Assembly: GCF_020229735.1 (NCBI RefSeq)
Contig: NZ_CP083456.1
Location: 256,001 to 320,000 of the forward strand
DNA length: 64,000 bases
From: Deinococcus taeanensis
GTDB lineage: Bacteria; Deinococcota; Deinococci; Deinococcales; Deinococcaceae
Direction: 5' to 3'
Under the pieces are notes generated by a model. The model did no database searches and was not told the DNA's origin. It saw nothing but the letters and a program-made list of their open reading frames with translations. The translations under genes were made by a program, and so were the position numbers. This document shows, piece by piece, positions 55,396 through 64,000 of the stretch (within the stretch, counting starts at the first letter, position 1; each line of letters begins with the position of its first letter).

Positions 55396-57680
55396 GTGAC
55401 GGCCCCATGGGGTCCGGGCCGTCTTCCGCCGCGACCGAACACTCTGGTGGGGCGGGAAGACACGCTGCTGATCGCCAGCCGCCTGCTGAGCGACCGCCGG
55501 ATCCGGCTGCTGACCCTGCGCGGGCCCGGCGGAATCGGAAAGACCCGCCTGGCGCTGGACCTCGCCTACCGCCTGGGACCGGACTTTGAAGGCGGCGCCG
55601 TCTGGGTGAGCCTCGCGGAGGTGCGCGCGCCGTCGGAGGTGGTGCCCGCCATCGCTCAGGCCCTGCGCGTGCCAAGCCAGGCGTGCGCGGACCTGCTCGC
55701 GCACCTGGAGTCCCGCAGTCTGCTGCTGGTGCTCGACAATTTCGAACACCTCACGCCGGCCGCGTCGGAGGTCGCCGCCCTCGCCGCCGGCGCGCCGCAG
55801 CTGCGGCTGCTGGTGACCAGCCGCGCCGCGCTGCATGTCCGCGGCGAGCATGAACTTCCGCTGGGTCCCCTGCCTGTTCCCGGTCCGCTTGAATCGGGTC
55901 CGGTGGGGCCGGCGGCGCAGCTGTTCGTGGACTGCGCCCGGAAGGTCGATATTTTCAGTTGACGCCGGGCAACGAGCGCGCCGTGGTGCGGATCTGCCAG
56001 CTGCTCGAGGGCGTTCCGCTGGCCCTGGAACTGGCCGCGGCGCAGCTGCGCGTCGTGGCGCCCGAAGGGCTGCTCGCCTGGCTGGAGCGGCCCCTTGAGG
56101 TGCTGACGGACGGACCAAGGGACGGACCCCATCATGGGCATTCGCTGCGCAGCGCCATCCGCTGGAGCGCAGACCTGCTCACGGCGGAGCAGCGGGCGGT
56201 GTTCGCGGCGTGCGGCGCATTTGCCGGCAGTTTCACCCTGCCGGCCCTCGAAGCGGTGACCGCACTGCCTCAGGTCCGCCGGGCACTGATCGGCCTGGTG
56301 GATCACAGCCTCGTTCAGCCGGCGGACGGGCCCGGGCCCCGCTGGCGCCTGCTCGTTCCGGTGCGGGACTTCGCGGCCGAAATGCTTGAGGGGCACCCTC
56401 AGGCGCGGGTCCTGCGCGGCCGCCACGCCGACCATTACCTGGCGCTGGCCGAGGAATTCCTGCGCTGCGCCCGGGGTTACGACGAGGAGTGGCTGGCGCG
56501 CCTGCGGGCCGACGACGCGAACCTGAGCGCCGCGCTGCACTGGCTGATTCAGACGCAGCAGGCGTCACGCGCGCTCCGGTTGGTGCGCGCCCTTGGGGCG
56601 TACTGGGACCGCGACGCGACGCTCACGCATCACGGCTGGCTGCGTCAGGTGCTCGCGCTGCCGGGCGTGGGCGAGGAGCCGGCGCTGCTGGCGGACGCGC
56701 TGTGTGCCCTGGGGCTGACCAGCCGCCACCTCCAGCAGCTGGAGCAGGCCCAGGGGGCCCTCGAGCAGGCGGGGGAACTCTACCGCCAGCTGGGGAACGA
56801 AGCCGGGGAAGCCGACGTGCTGCTGATCAGCGCGTCGGTGCATTCCCAGGCCGGAGACCATGAACGCGCCCTGGCGCAGTTCAGACGTGTCCAGGCGATC
56901 TTCGAGGGCACGAACAACCGCCAGCGGCTCAATGACGTGGCCAACAACATGGGCGTGACCTACCTGCGGCTCGGAGAGCCGGCCGACGCGGAACGCTGTT
57001 TCGAGCGGACTGAGGTGCTCAGCCTGGAACTGAACAGTGAGCCGGGACTGGCGTTCGCCCGCGGCCTGCTGAGCTGGTCAGCGTACCTGCAGGGCAAAAA
57101 GGACGTCGCGCTGCTGCGGATGGCGGCGGCCTGGGCGCACACGCTGCGGGTGCCGAACGCCCTGCTGCGCTACACCCTGCTCTCCCACCTGGCCTTTCAC
57201 GCGCGGGACGCCGGACAGCTGGAGCTGGCCAGCCGGCTGGTGGGCTGCAGCGAGGCCATGCGGGCCGGCACCGGCGAGCCCTGGGACAGCTGTTTCCTGC
57301 CGCACGCCCAGCGGCTGGACGCCGCCCTGCGCGCGGCGCTGGGCGGGCCGTACCTGGACTGGCGTGCCCAGGGCGCAGCGATGAGCTTCGGTGACATTGT
57401 CCCGGAGGTTCAGGACCTGCTCACGCAGCTGGCGGCCCCCGCCTCCCCGTACCGCGTGGCGCCGCTGACCCGGCGGGAACGGGACGTGCTTGAACTGCTC
57501 GCGCAGGGCGTCCCGGACAAGAAGATCGCGCAGCGCCTGCACATCAGCGCCACCACCGTCAGCAAGCACGTCTCGAGCATGCTGGGCAAGCTCGAGGTTC
57601 ACAACCGGGTGGAACTGGCCCGCTGGGCCCTGGATCACGGCCTGACGTCCGCGGCCGGGCTCAGGCCGGACGCCCCCTGA
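55396..57680 (+). pseudogene. LuxR-family regulator with NB-ARC-type ATPase, split by a frame break
   Basis: The first frame (to 55962) encodes an ATPase start: LVGREDTLL, P-loop GPGGIGKTR, and Walker B LLLVLDNFEHL, then LFVDCARKVDIFS and a stop. The second frame, opening TTGACGCCG at 55959, continues the family without loss (LTPGNERAVVRICQLLEGVP then LALELAAAQL), through TPR-like helices to a LuxR HTH (LTRRERDVLELLAQGVPDKK then IAQRLHISATTVSKH). The intact family is one ~760-aa protein. A missing base near GATATTTTCAG would explain the split; alternatively the TTGA overlap could allow coupled translation of two halves. Confidence 0.85.
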
Positions 57681-57849
57681 CCCCCCAGGTTTTACCCAGG
57701 TGCGCCGGTGATGCCCCCCCAGGACTGACGGTGCTGAGAACCATGACCGGCTCTTAACGTAAGGCGTCGGTCCAGGCCCGCGCCGCGTCAGGCCCCAGGG
57801 CCGCCCGCCGCCACGACTGTGCCGTTCCACCCGCGCAAGGAGCTGAGCC

Positions 57850-58047
57850 ATGAGAAGCGAGTTCGACCCGATGATGAATGGAAGCCTCGACAAGCTGAGC
57901 CGCTACCGCCAGGAAGCCGCGACCCAGGCCGCCCTGCGCGAAGCGGCACACGGGCAGGCCAGTGAGAGCCCCAGGTGGTGGCGGGCCGCCGTCACGAAAC
58001 TGCGGCGCCTGTTTCACCTGCCGGTCTTCCCGGCCGCCCGCCACTGA
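57850..58047 (+). CDS. Small hypothetical protein (65 aa)
   Basis: A start ATG with AAGGAG seven bases upstream. The product is basic and helical (LDKLSRYRQEAATQAALREA), ending in a Trp/Arg-rich tail (RWWRAAVTKLRRLFHLPVFP) that could lie along a membrane surface. No family is recognised. Confidence 0.55.
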   Translation: MRSEFDPMMNGSLDKLSRYRQEAATQAALREAAHGQASESPRWWRAAVTKLRRLFHLPVFPAARH

Positions 58048-58202
58048 TCCGCTCAGCGGTGTGTCTGCCGGTGGGATCCCTCACGGTGTGAGCTGGAAGC
58101 GACTTGAGCCTGTCGGTGACCGGCCCCGCGCCCTGGCCGCCGCTGCCCCTCAGCGGCCCGCTTGCCTCGCTGCCGTTCCTGGCGCTGAGCTCACGCGGCC
58201 GC

Positions 58203-58400
58203 TTACGGCTCCCGCAGCACAGCCGCGAGAGCAATCAGGTCCTCCGACAGGATCGTCAGCGCCAGCTCGGCCAGGCCCACCGCCCGGGCTGTGGTCAGGG
58301 TGCCGGCTGCGTGCCACTTTGCCGCCCAGGCCGTCAGAATCCTGGTCGGCGCGGGTTGCATGTCGGCGAGCACCTGCTGGCGCAGGTCGTCGGTCATCAT
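58203..58400 (-). CDS. Small hypothetical protein (65 aa)
   Basis: The tandem ATGATG at 58400 has GGAGG six bases upstream. The product is helical (DDLRQQVLADMQPAPTRILT) with a hydrophobic C-terminal helix (VGLAELALTILSEDLIALAA). No family is known to me. The start is chosen over a longer frame on the ribosome site. Confidence 0.5.
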   Translation of the reverse strand: MMTDDLRQQVLADMQPAPTRILTAWAAKWHAAGTLTTARAVGLAELALTILSEDLIALAAVLREP

Positions 58401-58613
58401 GTCGGCCTCCACCTGCCTTTGTGCGCAGGCAGTAGGGGTCGCCGGACAGGCTGACTCTGCCAGGCGCGCGCTCACAAATGATGCAGAGGGGGAACGGGCG
58501 TATCGTCACAGGCTCTCCTTGCGGACACCCGGCACAGCGTGACCGGGCCCGTGTCCACGTCGACACCCGGTCTCTCCGGCTGTCGCGCCGCCGTGGGTGC
58601 GGCCCTCCCTGCC

Positions 58614-58655
58614 GCGCCGGCCCGTCCCCAGCGGACGCTGGGGACGGGCCGGCGC
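58614..58655. repeat. Long perfect hairpin (19-bp stem)
   Basis: GCGCCGGCCCGTCCCCAGC (58614-58632), loop GGAC, then its exact complement (58637-58655). There is no T-run after it on either strand. It could be a bidirectional terminator, a cruciform or a binding site. Confidence 0.8.
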
Positions 58656-59239
58656 ACGCTCACGATCTGGTGGACCGTCAAGGACTGGCGTTACTGCCAG
58701 CGGTGATGGGTGAAGGGCCGCTGACCCTGCGGGCGTCCGGGACCTGCGACATGAGCGTTCGGTGGCCGGCGCCCTCGGTGCGTTGCGGGACGGGAGTTCG
58801 GGGCGGAATCAGGCGTCGCCGTGGCCTGCCCGTGGGACCAGGGCCGCTGGTTACTGATTGCCCGGAACGGGTGGTGCACCTGGGTGGGCGTGCAGCAGAC
58901 CCGGGCGGATCAGGTGAGCGCGAAGGCGCGTGCAGAGCGGAGGGCAAGTCTTGCGGAGCGGGCGTCCAGCATCGAACTCGGCCAGAAGGGAGGTCCCCGA
59001 GCGCCAGGGCGGCTCGTGGTGGCGCCTGACCACAGGAACGGTCCACCCACGAGGTCTCACAGACGTTCTTCTACTGTCCCTCAAGACGTACTCATCGGGC
59101 ACGTAAAAGTCGTCTTGGACGCAAGAAAGCATTGTGGCTTGAGCGGCAACGGGCGGATATTTATTTCTTAAGCGCTTGGACCCCGGGTCTGGCGTCGGCG
59201 CGGTAGGTTCATCCTCGCTCTCCTTTGAAAAGGAACCAC
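58656..59239. other. No gene seen
   Basis: Only short, overlapping, composition-driven frames between the hairpin and the IS630 scrap. Confidence 0.4.
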
Positions 59240-59500
59240 TCATGTCTCTCTCTCGGCAGCAGCATGCCGTGGGTTTGGAGGTTCTGCGGGGCCATACTGG
59301 CCCCCGTGCTGAATGAAGCGTCGTCGCCAGACACTGACGGTGTCGTCACACAGCTCTACCTTCTCACCGATCTCGCTCATCGTGAGCGCCGGGTGGGCTG
59401 CACTGAGCAGGATGATCCGGGCGCGAGTGGCAGACGCCAGGGGTCTGGCGGCGTCGGAGCGGCGCTTCGAGCGGCTGGTGCCGAGCCCTCTGGCCCTCAT
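59240..59500 (-). pseudogene. IS630-type transposase, N-terminal fragment
   Basis: ATRARIILLSAAHPALTMSE followed by IGEKVELCDDTVSVWRRRFI is the N-terminal HTH of IS630-like transposases (usually RARILLLAAEGxSxxxIAxxLGVxxxTVxxWRRRF). The frame ends at 59240 soon after, without the DDE domain. The start is also blurred by a frame change upstream. It is a dead fragment. Confidence 0.65.
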
Positions 59501-59890
59501 CGCGCTTCACGCTTGCCTGCAGCCTGTCATGCGGGCACGGTGCGCCCTGTACAGCAGCGGACCAGCGTCTCACGTCCATGAGCCCCACGGCAAGGTCCAG
59601 GCCCAGACAGCCAGAACTTCACCCCAGCTCCCTGGCGTCATCAACGTGGTCTACCGCCGTTCCCATGAAGCGACTTCAAGGCCCGGCTCAGGAAGCTGAG
59701 GGCCAGACTCCTTCCACAAACCAGTTCCAACAGTGTCCCGGCCGGGTGAAGCCCGATGCTCCCGCCTCCAGCGACCACGTTGGGGGTTTTTTCATTGCTC
59801 CGGCGAGACTCAAGGTTTGTGCTAAAGCACAAGGATTGGAGCGCGCAGGCCGTGGATTAAGGCAGATCAGGGCGCGCGCTGCCGTAGACG
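59501..59890. other. No gene seen
   Basis: Spacer between the IS630 fragment and the nhaA leader. Confidence 0.35.
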
Positions 59891-59894
59891 GATG

Positions 59895-59990
59895 GTACGC
59901 TGTGCGGGAAGCAAGCCGCCCTGCGGCTGGTCCCAACGGCCATACGTTGACCTGGTGGAGTCCGCGCGTGCGGACTCCGTTTTTATTTCT
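59895..59990 (+). ncRNA. Structured leader of nhaA (riboswitch candidate, copy 1)
   Basis: After a -10-like TACGCT (59895-59900) the leader can fold as follows. Hairpin 1 is AGCCGC/GCGGCT (59914-59928). Hairpin 2 is CAACG/CGTTG with the six-base loop GCCATA (59934-59949). A linker ACCTGGT follows, then the terminator-like stem GGAGTCCGC/GCGGACTCC (59957-59978) with GTTTTTATTT. The ribosome site GGAGG and the ATG at 60000 come directly after. The same plan, with compensatory changes in hairpin 2, precedes the second antiporter gene (61392-61490). Confidence 0.7.
59957..59988 (+). terminator. Terminator-like stem in the nhaA leader (attenuator)
   Basis: A perfect 9-bp GC-rich stem (loop GCGT) and a T-run just 12-20 bases upstream of the nhaA start. 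It is placed to act as a regulated terminator. Confidence 0.75.
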
Positions 59991-59999
59991 GGAGGTTCG

Positions 60000-61304
60000 A
60001 TGTCTGCACCGCAGTCCCCCTTCGCTCGTTTTACCCACAGTGAGTCCTTCGCCGGCCTGCTGCTGGTGTGCACGGCCCTAATCGCCTTTCTCTGGGCCAA
60101 CTCCCCCTGGCGTGAGACCTACACGACCGCCCAGCACACGCACCTGGCCCTGTCCCTGGGTAACGCCAGCCTGGACCTCTCCATCGAGCACTGGGTCAAC
60201 GACGGCCTCATGGCCGTGTTTTTTCTCCTGGTGGGCTTGGAAATCAAGCGGGAGGTCCTGATCGGTGAACTGTCCTCCCGCCGCCGTGTGGCGCTTGCGG
60301 TCGCGGCGGCACTGGGCGGCATGCTCGTTCCTGCCGCCCTGTTCCTGGCGCTGAACGCCGGCGGACCTGGGATCTCCGGGTGGGGCGTTCCCATGGCCAC
60401 CGACATTGCCTTTGCCCTGGGTGTCCTGGCCCTGCTCGGCTCCCGGATTCCCCTGGGCCTCAAAGTCTTCCTGACGGCGCTCGCGATCGTCGACGATCTC
60501 GGGGCAGTGATTGTGATCGCCCTGTTCTACACCTCCAGCCTCGACCTGACCTTCCTGGCTCTGGCGGCCCTCACCTGGGGCGCGGCGCTGTATGCCGGCT
60601 GGCGCGGGGCCTTCAGCCTGAAGCTGTACGCCGCGCTGGGTGTCTTGCTGTGGTTCTTCGTCTTGAAGTCTGGGCTGCACGCCACCATCGCCGGTGTGCT
60701 GCTCGCCTTCGCAGTGCCCATCCGCAAGCCCAACCCCGCCGGTTACCTGGCGGCCCTGACGAACGCCGCCCGGCCCGGACGCGGCGAGGTGGTCGGCGCA
60801 CGGCTGCGGGATCTCGAAGACCTGCTCGAACGTGCGCAAAGCCCGCTGCACCGACTGGAACATGCGCTGCATCCGTTCGTCACGTTCCTGGTGCTGCCGG
60901 TGTTTGCCCTGGTGAACGCGGGGGTCACCGTGACCAGCGGAGGCCTCGGCGCGGTCTCGCTCGGGGTCATCCTGGGCCTGCTGGTCGGCAAGCCCCTGGG
61001 CGTGGTGGGCGGCGCTTGGCTCGCCGTTCGCGCCGGGGTGGCCTCGCTCCCCCGCCGCGTGACCTGGATGCATATGGTGGGCGCCGGGCTGCTGGCGGGC
61101 ATCGGGTTCACGATGAGCTTGTTCGTTTCCAATCTGGCGTTTGAGGACGCCGCCCTGCTCACGCAGGCGAAACTGGGCGTTCTCCTGGCGTCCGTCCTGG
61201 CGGCCACGCTGGGGGCCGCGTGGCTGATGCTGGGCAGCCGGACCACAGGTGCCGCCGCGCGGGCTGGCGTTGGTCCACACGATGGGCCGGACGCGACCGT
61301 GTAA
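60000..61304 (+). CDS. nhaA: Na+/H+ antiporter NhaA
   Basis: 434 aa with about 12 TM segments; it exchanges external H+ for internal Na+ or Li+. Signature regions: an early [40 protein letters not shown] (the family's first essential Asp in TDIAF), and [20 protein letters not shown] with the paired catalytic Asp residues. The second half has [20 protein letters not shown] and the [18 protein letters not shown] block. GGAGG sits five bases before the ATG. It lies after a riboswitch-like leader, followed 88 bases on by a second, similar leader. It is probably expressed under high Na+/Li+ or alkaline stress. Confidence 0.96.
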   Translation: MSAPQSPFARFTHSESFAGLLLVCTALIAFLWANSPWRETYTTAQHTHLALSLGNASLDLSIEHWVNDGLMAVFFLLVGLEIKREVLIGELSSRRRVALAVAAALGGMLVPAALFLALNAGGPGISGWGVPMATDIAFALGVLALLGSRIPLGLKVFLTALAIVDDLGAVIVIALFYTSSLDLTFLALAALTWGAALYAGWRGAFSLKLYAALGVLLWFFVLKSGLHATIAGVLLAFAVPIRKPNPAGYLAALTNAARPGRGEVVGARLRDLEDLLERAQSPLHRLEHALHPFVTFLVLPVFALVNAGVTVTSGGLGAVSLGVILGLLVGKPLGVVGGAWLAVRAGVASLPRRVTWMHMVGAGLLAGIGFTMSLFVSNLAFEDAALLTQAKLGVLLASVLAATLGAAWLMLGSRTTGAAARAGVGPHDGPDATV

Positions 61305-61391
61305 CGAGAACCCCGCCCTCCGGCGCCCAGGTCCTTGGTGAAACCTGGATCCACCGGCCCGCATCACTGGCCATGCGTTGCGCTCTGACCT

Positions 61392-61490
61392 TATACACTG
61401 AACCCACAATCCTGTCGTCATGACGGGTACCGGCGACCATACGCCGAACTGGAGGAGTCTGTTAGCAGACTCCTCCTTCGCCATTTTCCC
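61392..61490 (+). ncRNA. Structured leader of the second antiporter gene (riboswitch candidate, copy 2)
   Basis: A -10-like TATACACT (61392-61399) is followed by hairpin 1 CCTGTC/GACGGG (61411-61427), hairpin 2 CGGCG/CGCCG with loop ACCATA (61431-61446), linker AACTGGA, and the stem GGAGGAGTCTG/CAGACTCCTCC (61451-61476). AGGAGG follows at 61491-61496. Relative to the nhaA leader the hairpin 2 stem changes on both sides at two positions while the CCATA loop and CTGG-GGAGTC stay fixed, which indicates a selected RNA. Confidence 0.7.
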
Positions 61491-61504
61491 AGGAGGCCAG
61501 TCGC

Positions 61505-61615
61505 CTGTCCGAGCGCGACCTGCCGCTGTTCCTCGCGACGTTTGTTGGCGCGCTGATCGTGACCGATCTGATCGTGCTGCTTATCGTTCACCTCCAGCCT
61601 CTACCCACCGGATAA
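61505..61615 (+). CDS. Membrane micropeptide upstream of the second antiporter (36 aa)
   Basis: The reading frame LSERDLPLFLATFVGALIVT then DLIVLLIVHL has one TM span and ends in TAA three bases before the next ATG (61619). AGGAGG (61491-61496) is eight bases upstream of a CTG at 61505. CTG would be an unusual start; a lost ATG or GTG is equally possible. The tight fit between riboswitch-like leader and transporter argues for a real gene. Confidence 0.45.
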   Translation: MSERDLPLFLATFVGALIVTDLIVLLIVHLQPLPTG

Positions 61616-61618
61616 ACC

Positions 61619-62959
61619 ATGACCGAACCCACCCACGCCACCCTGTCTGAGACGCTCGGCCTGCACCTGAGTGACACCACCCTCACCGTGCTTGCCATTG
61701 CCCTGTTCGTCCTCACGTACGCCATGATCCTGCTTGAGAAGTACGTCCACCGCACGGTTGCGGCCCTCCTCGGCGCCTGCGCGGTCATGGTGGTTGGCCT
61801 GCTGACCCCCGACCAGGCCTGGGGCAGCATCGACTTCACCACCATCCCTGCTGTTCGGCATGATGAACATCGGCAACATCCTGAGCCGCAGCGGCTTCTT
61901 CGACCTCGTGGCCCGGCGCGCCATGCTCCTCACCCGGGGCGAACCCGTCCGTGAGCTGTGGATCTTCAGTCTGCTGACGGCCGCCTTCAGTGCGTTTCTA
62001 GACAACGTCGCCACCGTGCTGTTCATGGCGCCGGTCGTCGTGACCGTCGTCACCCGGCTGGGCCTCCGGCCCATGCCCTACCTGATTGCCGTCATCCTGG
62101 CCAGCAACACGGGCGGCACCGCCACCATGGTCGGTGACCCCCCACCATCATCGGCACTGTCGCCGGCAAAGGATTCGGCGAGTTCCTGGTGAACGTCGCC
62201 CCCTGCGCCACCCTGGCACCCTCGTCAGCATTGCCCTGATGCATCTCCTGATGCGCTGGCGCGGCGAACTGAACTCGGACGGCGCCAGTGAACGCCTCCA
62301 GCAGATCCTGTCTGACGACCGCCCCATCAAGACGAACCCGAAACTGATGCGCCAGGCGCTGGAGATGTTCGCCGTCACCCTCGGGCTGTTCATGGTGGGC
62401 CACCCGATCGAGCTGGAAGCGGGCCTGATTGCGCTGACCACCAGCACCTTCCTGCTGCTGATCGCTGACCTGTCCCCGGTGGAACTCTTCGAGAAGGTCG
62501 AGTGGGCGACGCTGCTGTTCTTCATGGGCCTGTTCATCGTGGTGAGCGCGCTGGAGCATGTGGTCGTCTGCGAACAGGTGGCCACGGCCCTCACGGGCGC
62601 GATCGGTGGCGACATTGGCCTGGGGATTCTCCTGGTGGGCTTTGCCAGCGCCATTATCAGCGGTTTCGTGGACAACATTCCGTTCACCATCAGCATGGCC
62701 AGCGTCCTCAAAGAGCTGCAAGCCACGTTGGGTGTGAAGATGGATCCGCTGTGGTGGGCCCTCTCGCTCGGGGCCTGCCTGCGCGGAACCCTGACTCTCA
62801 TCGGCGCCTCGGCGAATATCGTGGTGTCGGACATCGCTGCCCGTGAGGGCCACCCCATCAGCTTCAGGCAGTTCATGCCGCTACCCCATGCCGGTCGCGC
62901 TGGTCACCGTGACGCTGGTCCTGGGCCTGTTCTACCTTGCCTTCCAGCTGTCGACCTGA
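61619..62959 (+). pseudogene. NhaD/ArsB-type (ion transporter superfamily) cation antiporter, multiply frameshifted
   Basis: The pieces run in order over three frames: TVLAIALFVLTYAMILLEKY then ALLGACAVMVVGLL (start), NIGNILSRSGFFDLVARRAM and FLDNVATVLFMAPVVVTVV then ILASNTGGTATMVGDPP (middle, with the family's DNVATVL and NTGGTATMVGDPP motifs), and MGLFIVVSALEHVVV, FVDNIPFTISMASVLK to GASANIVVSD (end). Breaks fall near 61853, 62140, 62200 and 62880; the C-terminus (LVTVTLVLGLFYLAF) ends at the TGA at 62957-62959. Four indels argue for a pseudogene, or a poor local consensus. Intact homologues exchange Na+ for H+ or transport anions. Confidence 0.85.
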
Positions 62960-63094
62960 GGAGCCTTCCCTATGCGCATTCTTGATCTGGTGGCCCTTCA
63001 GTACCGTCGCCGAACTCATGGGCTCACAGAGCCAGCTGGCGGACATTTTGAGCCACGCTTCCAGCGGTGTAGACGTGCTTGCTACAGTTCAAGG

Positions 63095-63970
63095 ATGCGC
63101 ATCAACCCGGACTTTCTGGTCACCTTCAACGCGGTGGCGGAGTTCGGCAGTGTCAGCAAGGCGGCCGAATACCTCCACCTTAGTCAGCCGGCTGTGAGCG
63201 GACAACTGCGCTCCCTGGCTGAACTCGTCGGCGCGCCACTGTATACCCGGCGTGCCCGTGGCATCGCTCTGACCGCAGAAGGCCGGGAGCTGCTTCCCCA
63301 CGCCCAGGCCATCGCCCGCAGCATGAAACGTGTGACCGACCTGGCCGGTGAACACCGGGACCGGCGCCGGTCCCATGTGCGCCTGGGCGCCTCCTGGACC
63401 CTCTCGGTCCGGGCCGTCACCCTGGCTGGCCAGTTTCAGAGCGGCGTGCCCACCGTCAGCCTGCATTCCGGTCATACCCCTCACCTGATCGCCCGGGTCG
63501 CCGCGGGAGAACTTGACGCCGCCCTCACGGTGGATGCCAGCCAGGCGCTGCCCGAAGGCCTGGAAGCGCGGCGGTTCTCCAGTGAGGACCTCCGCCTGAT
63601 CGTTCCACCGGGCCACCCACTGGCCAGTGAAGGGTACGTGACGCCCGGCGTTCTGGCGCGTGAAACGTTGCTGCAACCCATGCCCGAGTCCGGCGTGCGC
63701 AAGCGGGCCGCGAAACTCCTCGATGGGGCAGGCGTGATGCCCCGACATGTCCTCGAACTGGGCGGGTTTCTGGCCGTTAAAGCCGCATTACACGCCGGGC
63801 TGGGGGTCGCGATCCTGCCGCGGAGTCTGGTGGGCCCGGAGGTGGACCATGGCCTGCTGGTCAGCCTGGGGCTGGAGGCGCCGGAAGTGACCCTCGGGTA
63901 CCACGTGGTGTCGGCCCCCCAGGCCCTCCTGCCCACTGCGGTCGCTGAAGTCCTGAGTACGTTGACCTGA
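63095..63970 (+). CDS. LysR-family transcriptional regulator (NhaR-like position)
   Basis: About 291 aa. The start [20 protein letters not shown] at 63095 fits the family; upstream frame is not LysR-like. The HTH includes [20 protein letters not shown] then [11 protein letters not shown]. The effector domain follows ([20 protein letters not shown], a two-lobe periplasmic-binding fold) with [12 protein letters not shown]. It closely follows two cation-antiporter genes on the same strand; in E. coli, LysR-type NhaR activates nhaA. The role here is by analogy. The window ends 30 bases after its stop. Confidence 0.9.
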   Translation: MRINPDFLVTFNAVAEFGSVSKAAEYLHLSQPAVSGQLRSLAELVGAPLYTRRARGIALTAEGRELLPHAQAIARSMKRVTDLAGEHRDRRRSHVRLGASWTLSVRAVTLAGQFQSGVPTVSLHSGHTPHLIARVAAGELDAALTVDASQALPEGLEARRFSSEDLRLIVPPGHPLASEGYVTPGVLARETLLQPMPESGVRKRAAKLLDGAGVMPRHVLELGGFLAVKAALHAGLGVAILPRSLVGPEVDHGLLVSLGLEAPEVTLGYHVVSAPQALLPTAVAEVLSTLT

Positions 63971-64000
63971 CTGTTAGATTCTGCCCGCCGGCACAGACTG

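Noticed and set aside
60078..61484. 468-codon minus-strand frame across nhaA
   Set aside because: Exact shadow of NhaA, rich in Gln/Gly/His repeats, and it would cover the leader of the second antiporter.

Overview
The window is GC-rich, densely coded on both strands, and carries a mix of genes that fits a Deinococcus-type bacterium: a SelO-type AMPylase, a DUF5995 protein, paired class C beta-lactamase-fold hydrolases, GAF-histidine kinase and GGDEF-EAL signalling proteins, and IS3/IS5/IS1/IS630-type elements. No ribosomal, replication or central-metabolism gene is present, and there are many broken genes and IS scars. This suggests an accessory region such as a chromid, megaplasmid or chromosomal island. 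The taxonomic placement is inferred from gene content and was not searched.

Layout. 0-5.7 kb: unrecognised genes (one frameshifted), a degenerate tRNA-Arg-like sequence with its terminator, a frameshifted helical protein and a divergent barstar. 5.7-12.6 kb: a HEAT-repeat protein, a macro-domain gene beheaded by an IS3 element whose own transposase is dead, stubs of a methyltransferase and an isoaspartyl peptidase, an intact and a decayed SDR gene, and an Old Yellow Enzyme. 12.6-23.5 kb: a distinctive cluster in which a tiny secreted peptide, two very large unrecognised proteins (781 and 1114 aa) and a metacaspase with a peptidoglycan-binding domain read leftward, and a TPR-winged helix-BTAD regulator reads away from them. 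23.5-27.6 kb: IS5 remnant, a second tRNA-end-like sequence with the same terminator and flank, and a second IS3 element.

27.6-36.6 kb: a three-gene operon of a PrsW-like membrane protein that has lost its catalytic residues, an anchored protein and a secreted trypsin-like protease; then DUF5995, FecR-like and CHASE2 genes divergent from a TPR-CHAT protease with a frameshift near its end. With the metacaspase, the stretch from 13 to 37 kb holds three active-site-bearing peptidase types. 37-53 kb: histidine kinase, a secreted repeat protein, cupin, truncated PHP phosphatase, two serine hydrolases, an RNase H-fold protein, SelO, GGDEF-EAL and a threonine-aldolase-type lyase. 53-59.5 kb: an IS1-family element with an A7 frameshift site, a lipoprotein, a split LuxR/NB-ARC regulator, small proteins and an IS630 scrap.

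59.8-64 kb: a cation-antiporter module. nhaA and a frameshift-riddled NhaD/ArsB-type transporter each follow a similar leader RNA made of two hairpins (the second with a covarying stem and a matching CCATA loop) and a terminator-like stem. This looks like a riboswitch controlling Na+/Li+/H+ antiporters. A LysR gene (NhaR-like position) closes the window.

Many genes here are interrupted by a single-base shift, several of them at homopolymer runs (about 5.05, 36.52 and 45.66 kb). Some of these may be assembly errors, so the pseudogene calls at those sites are conditional.
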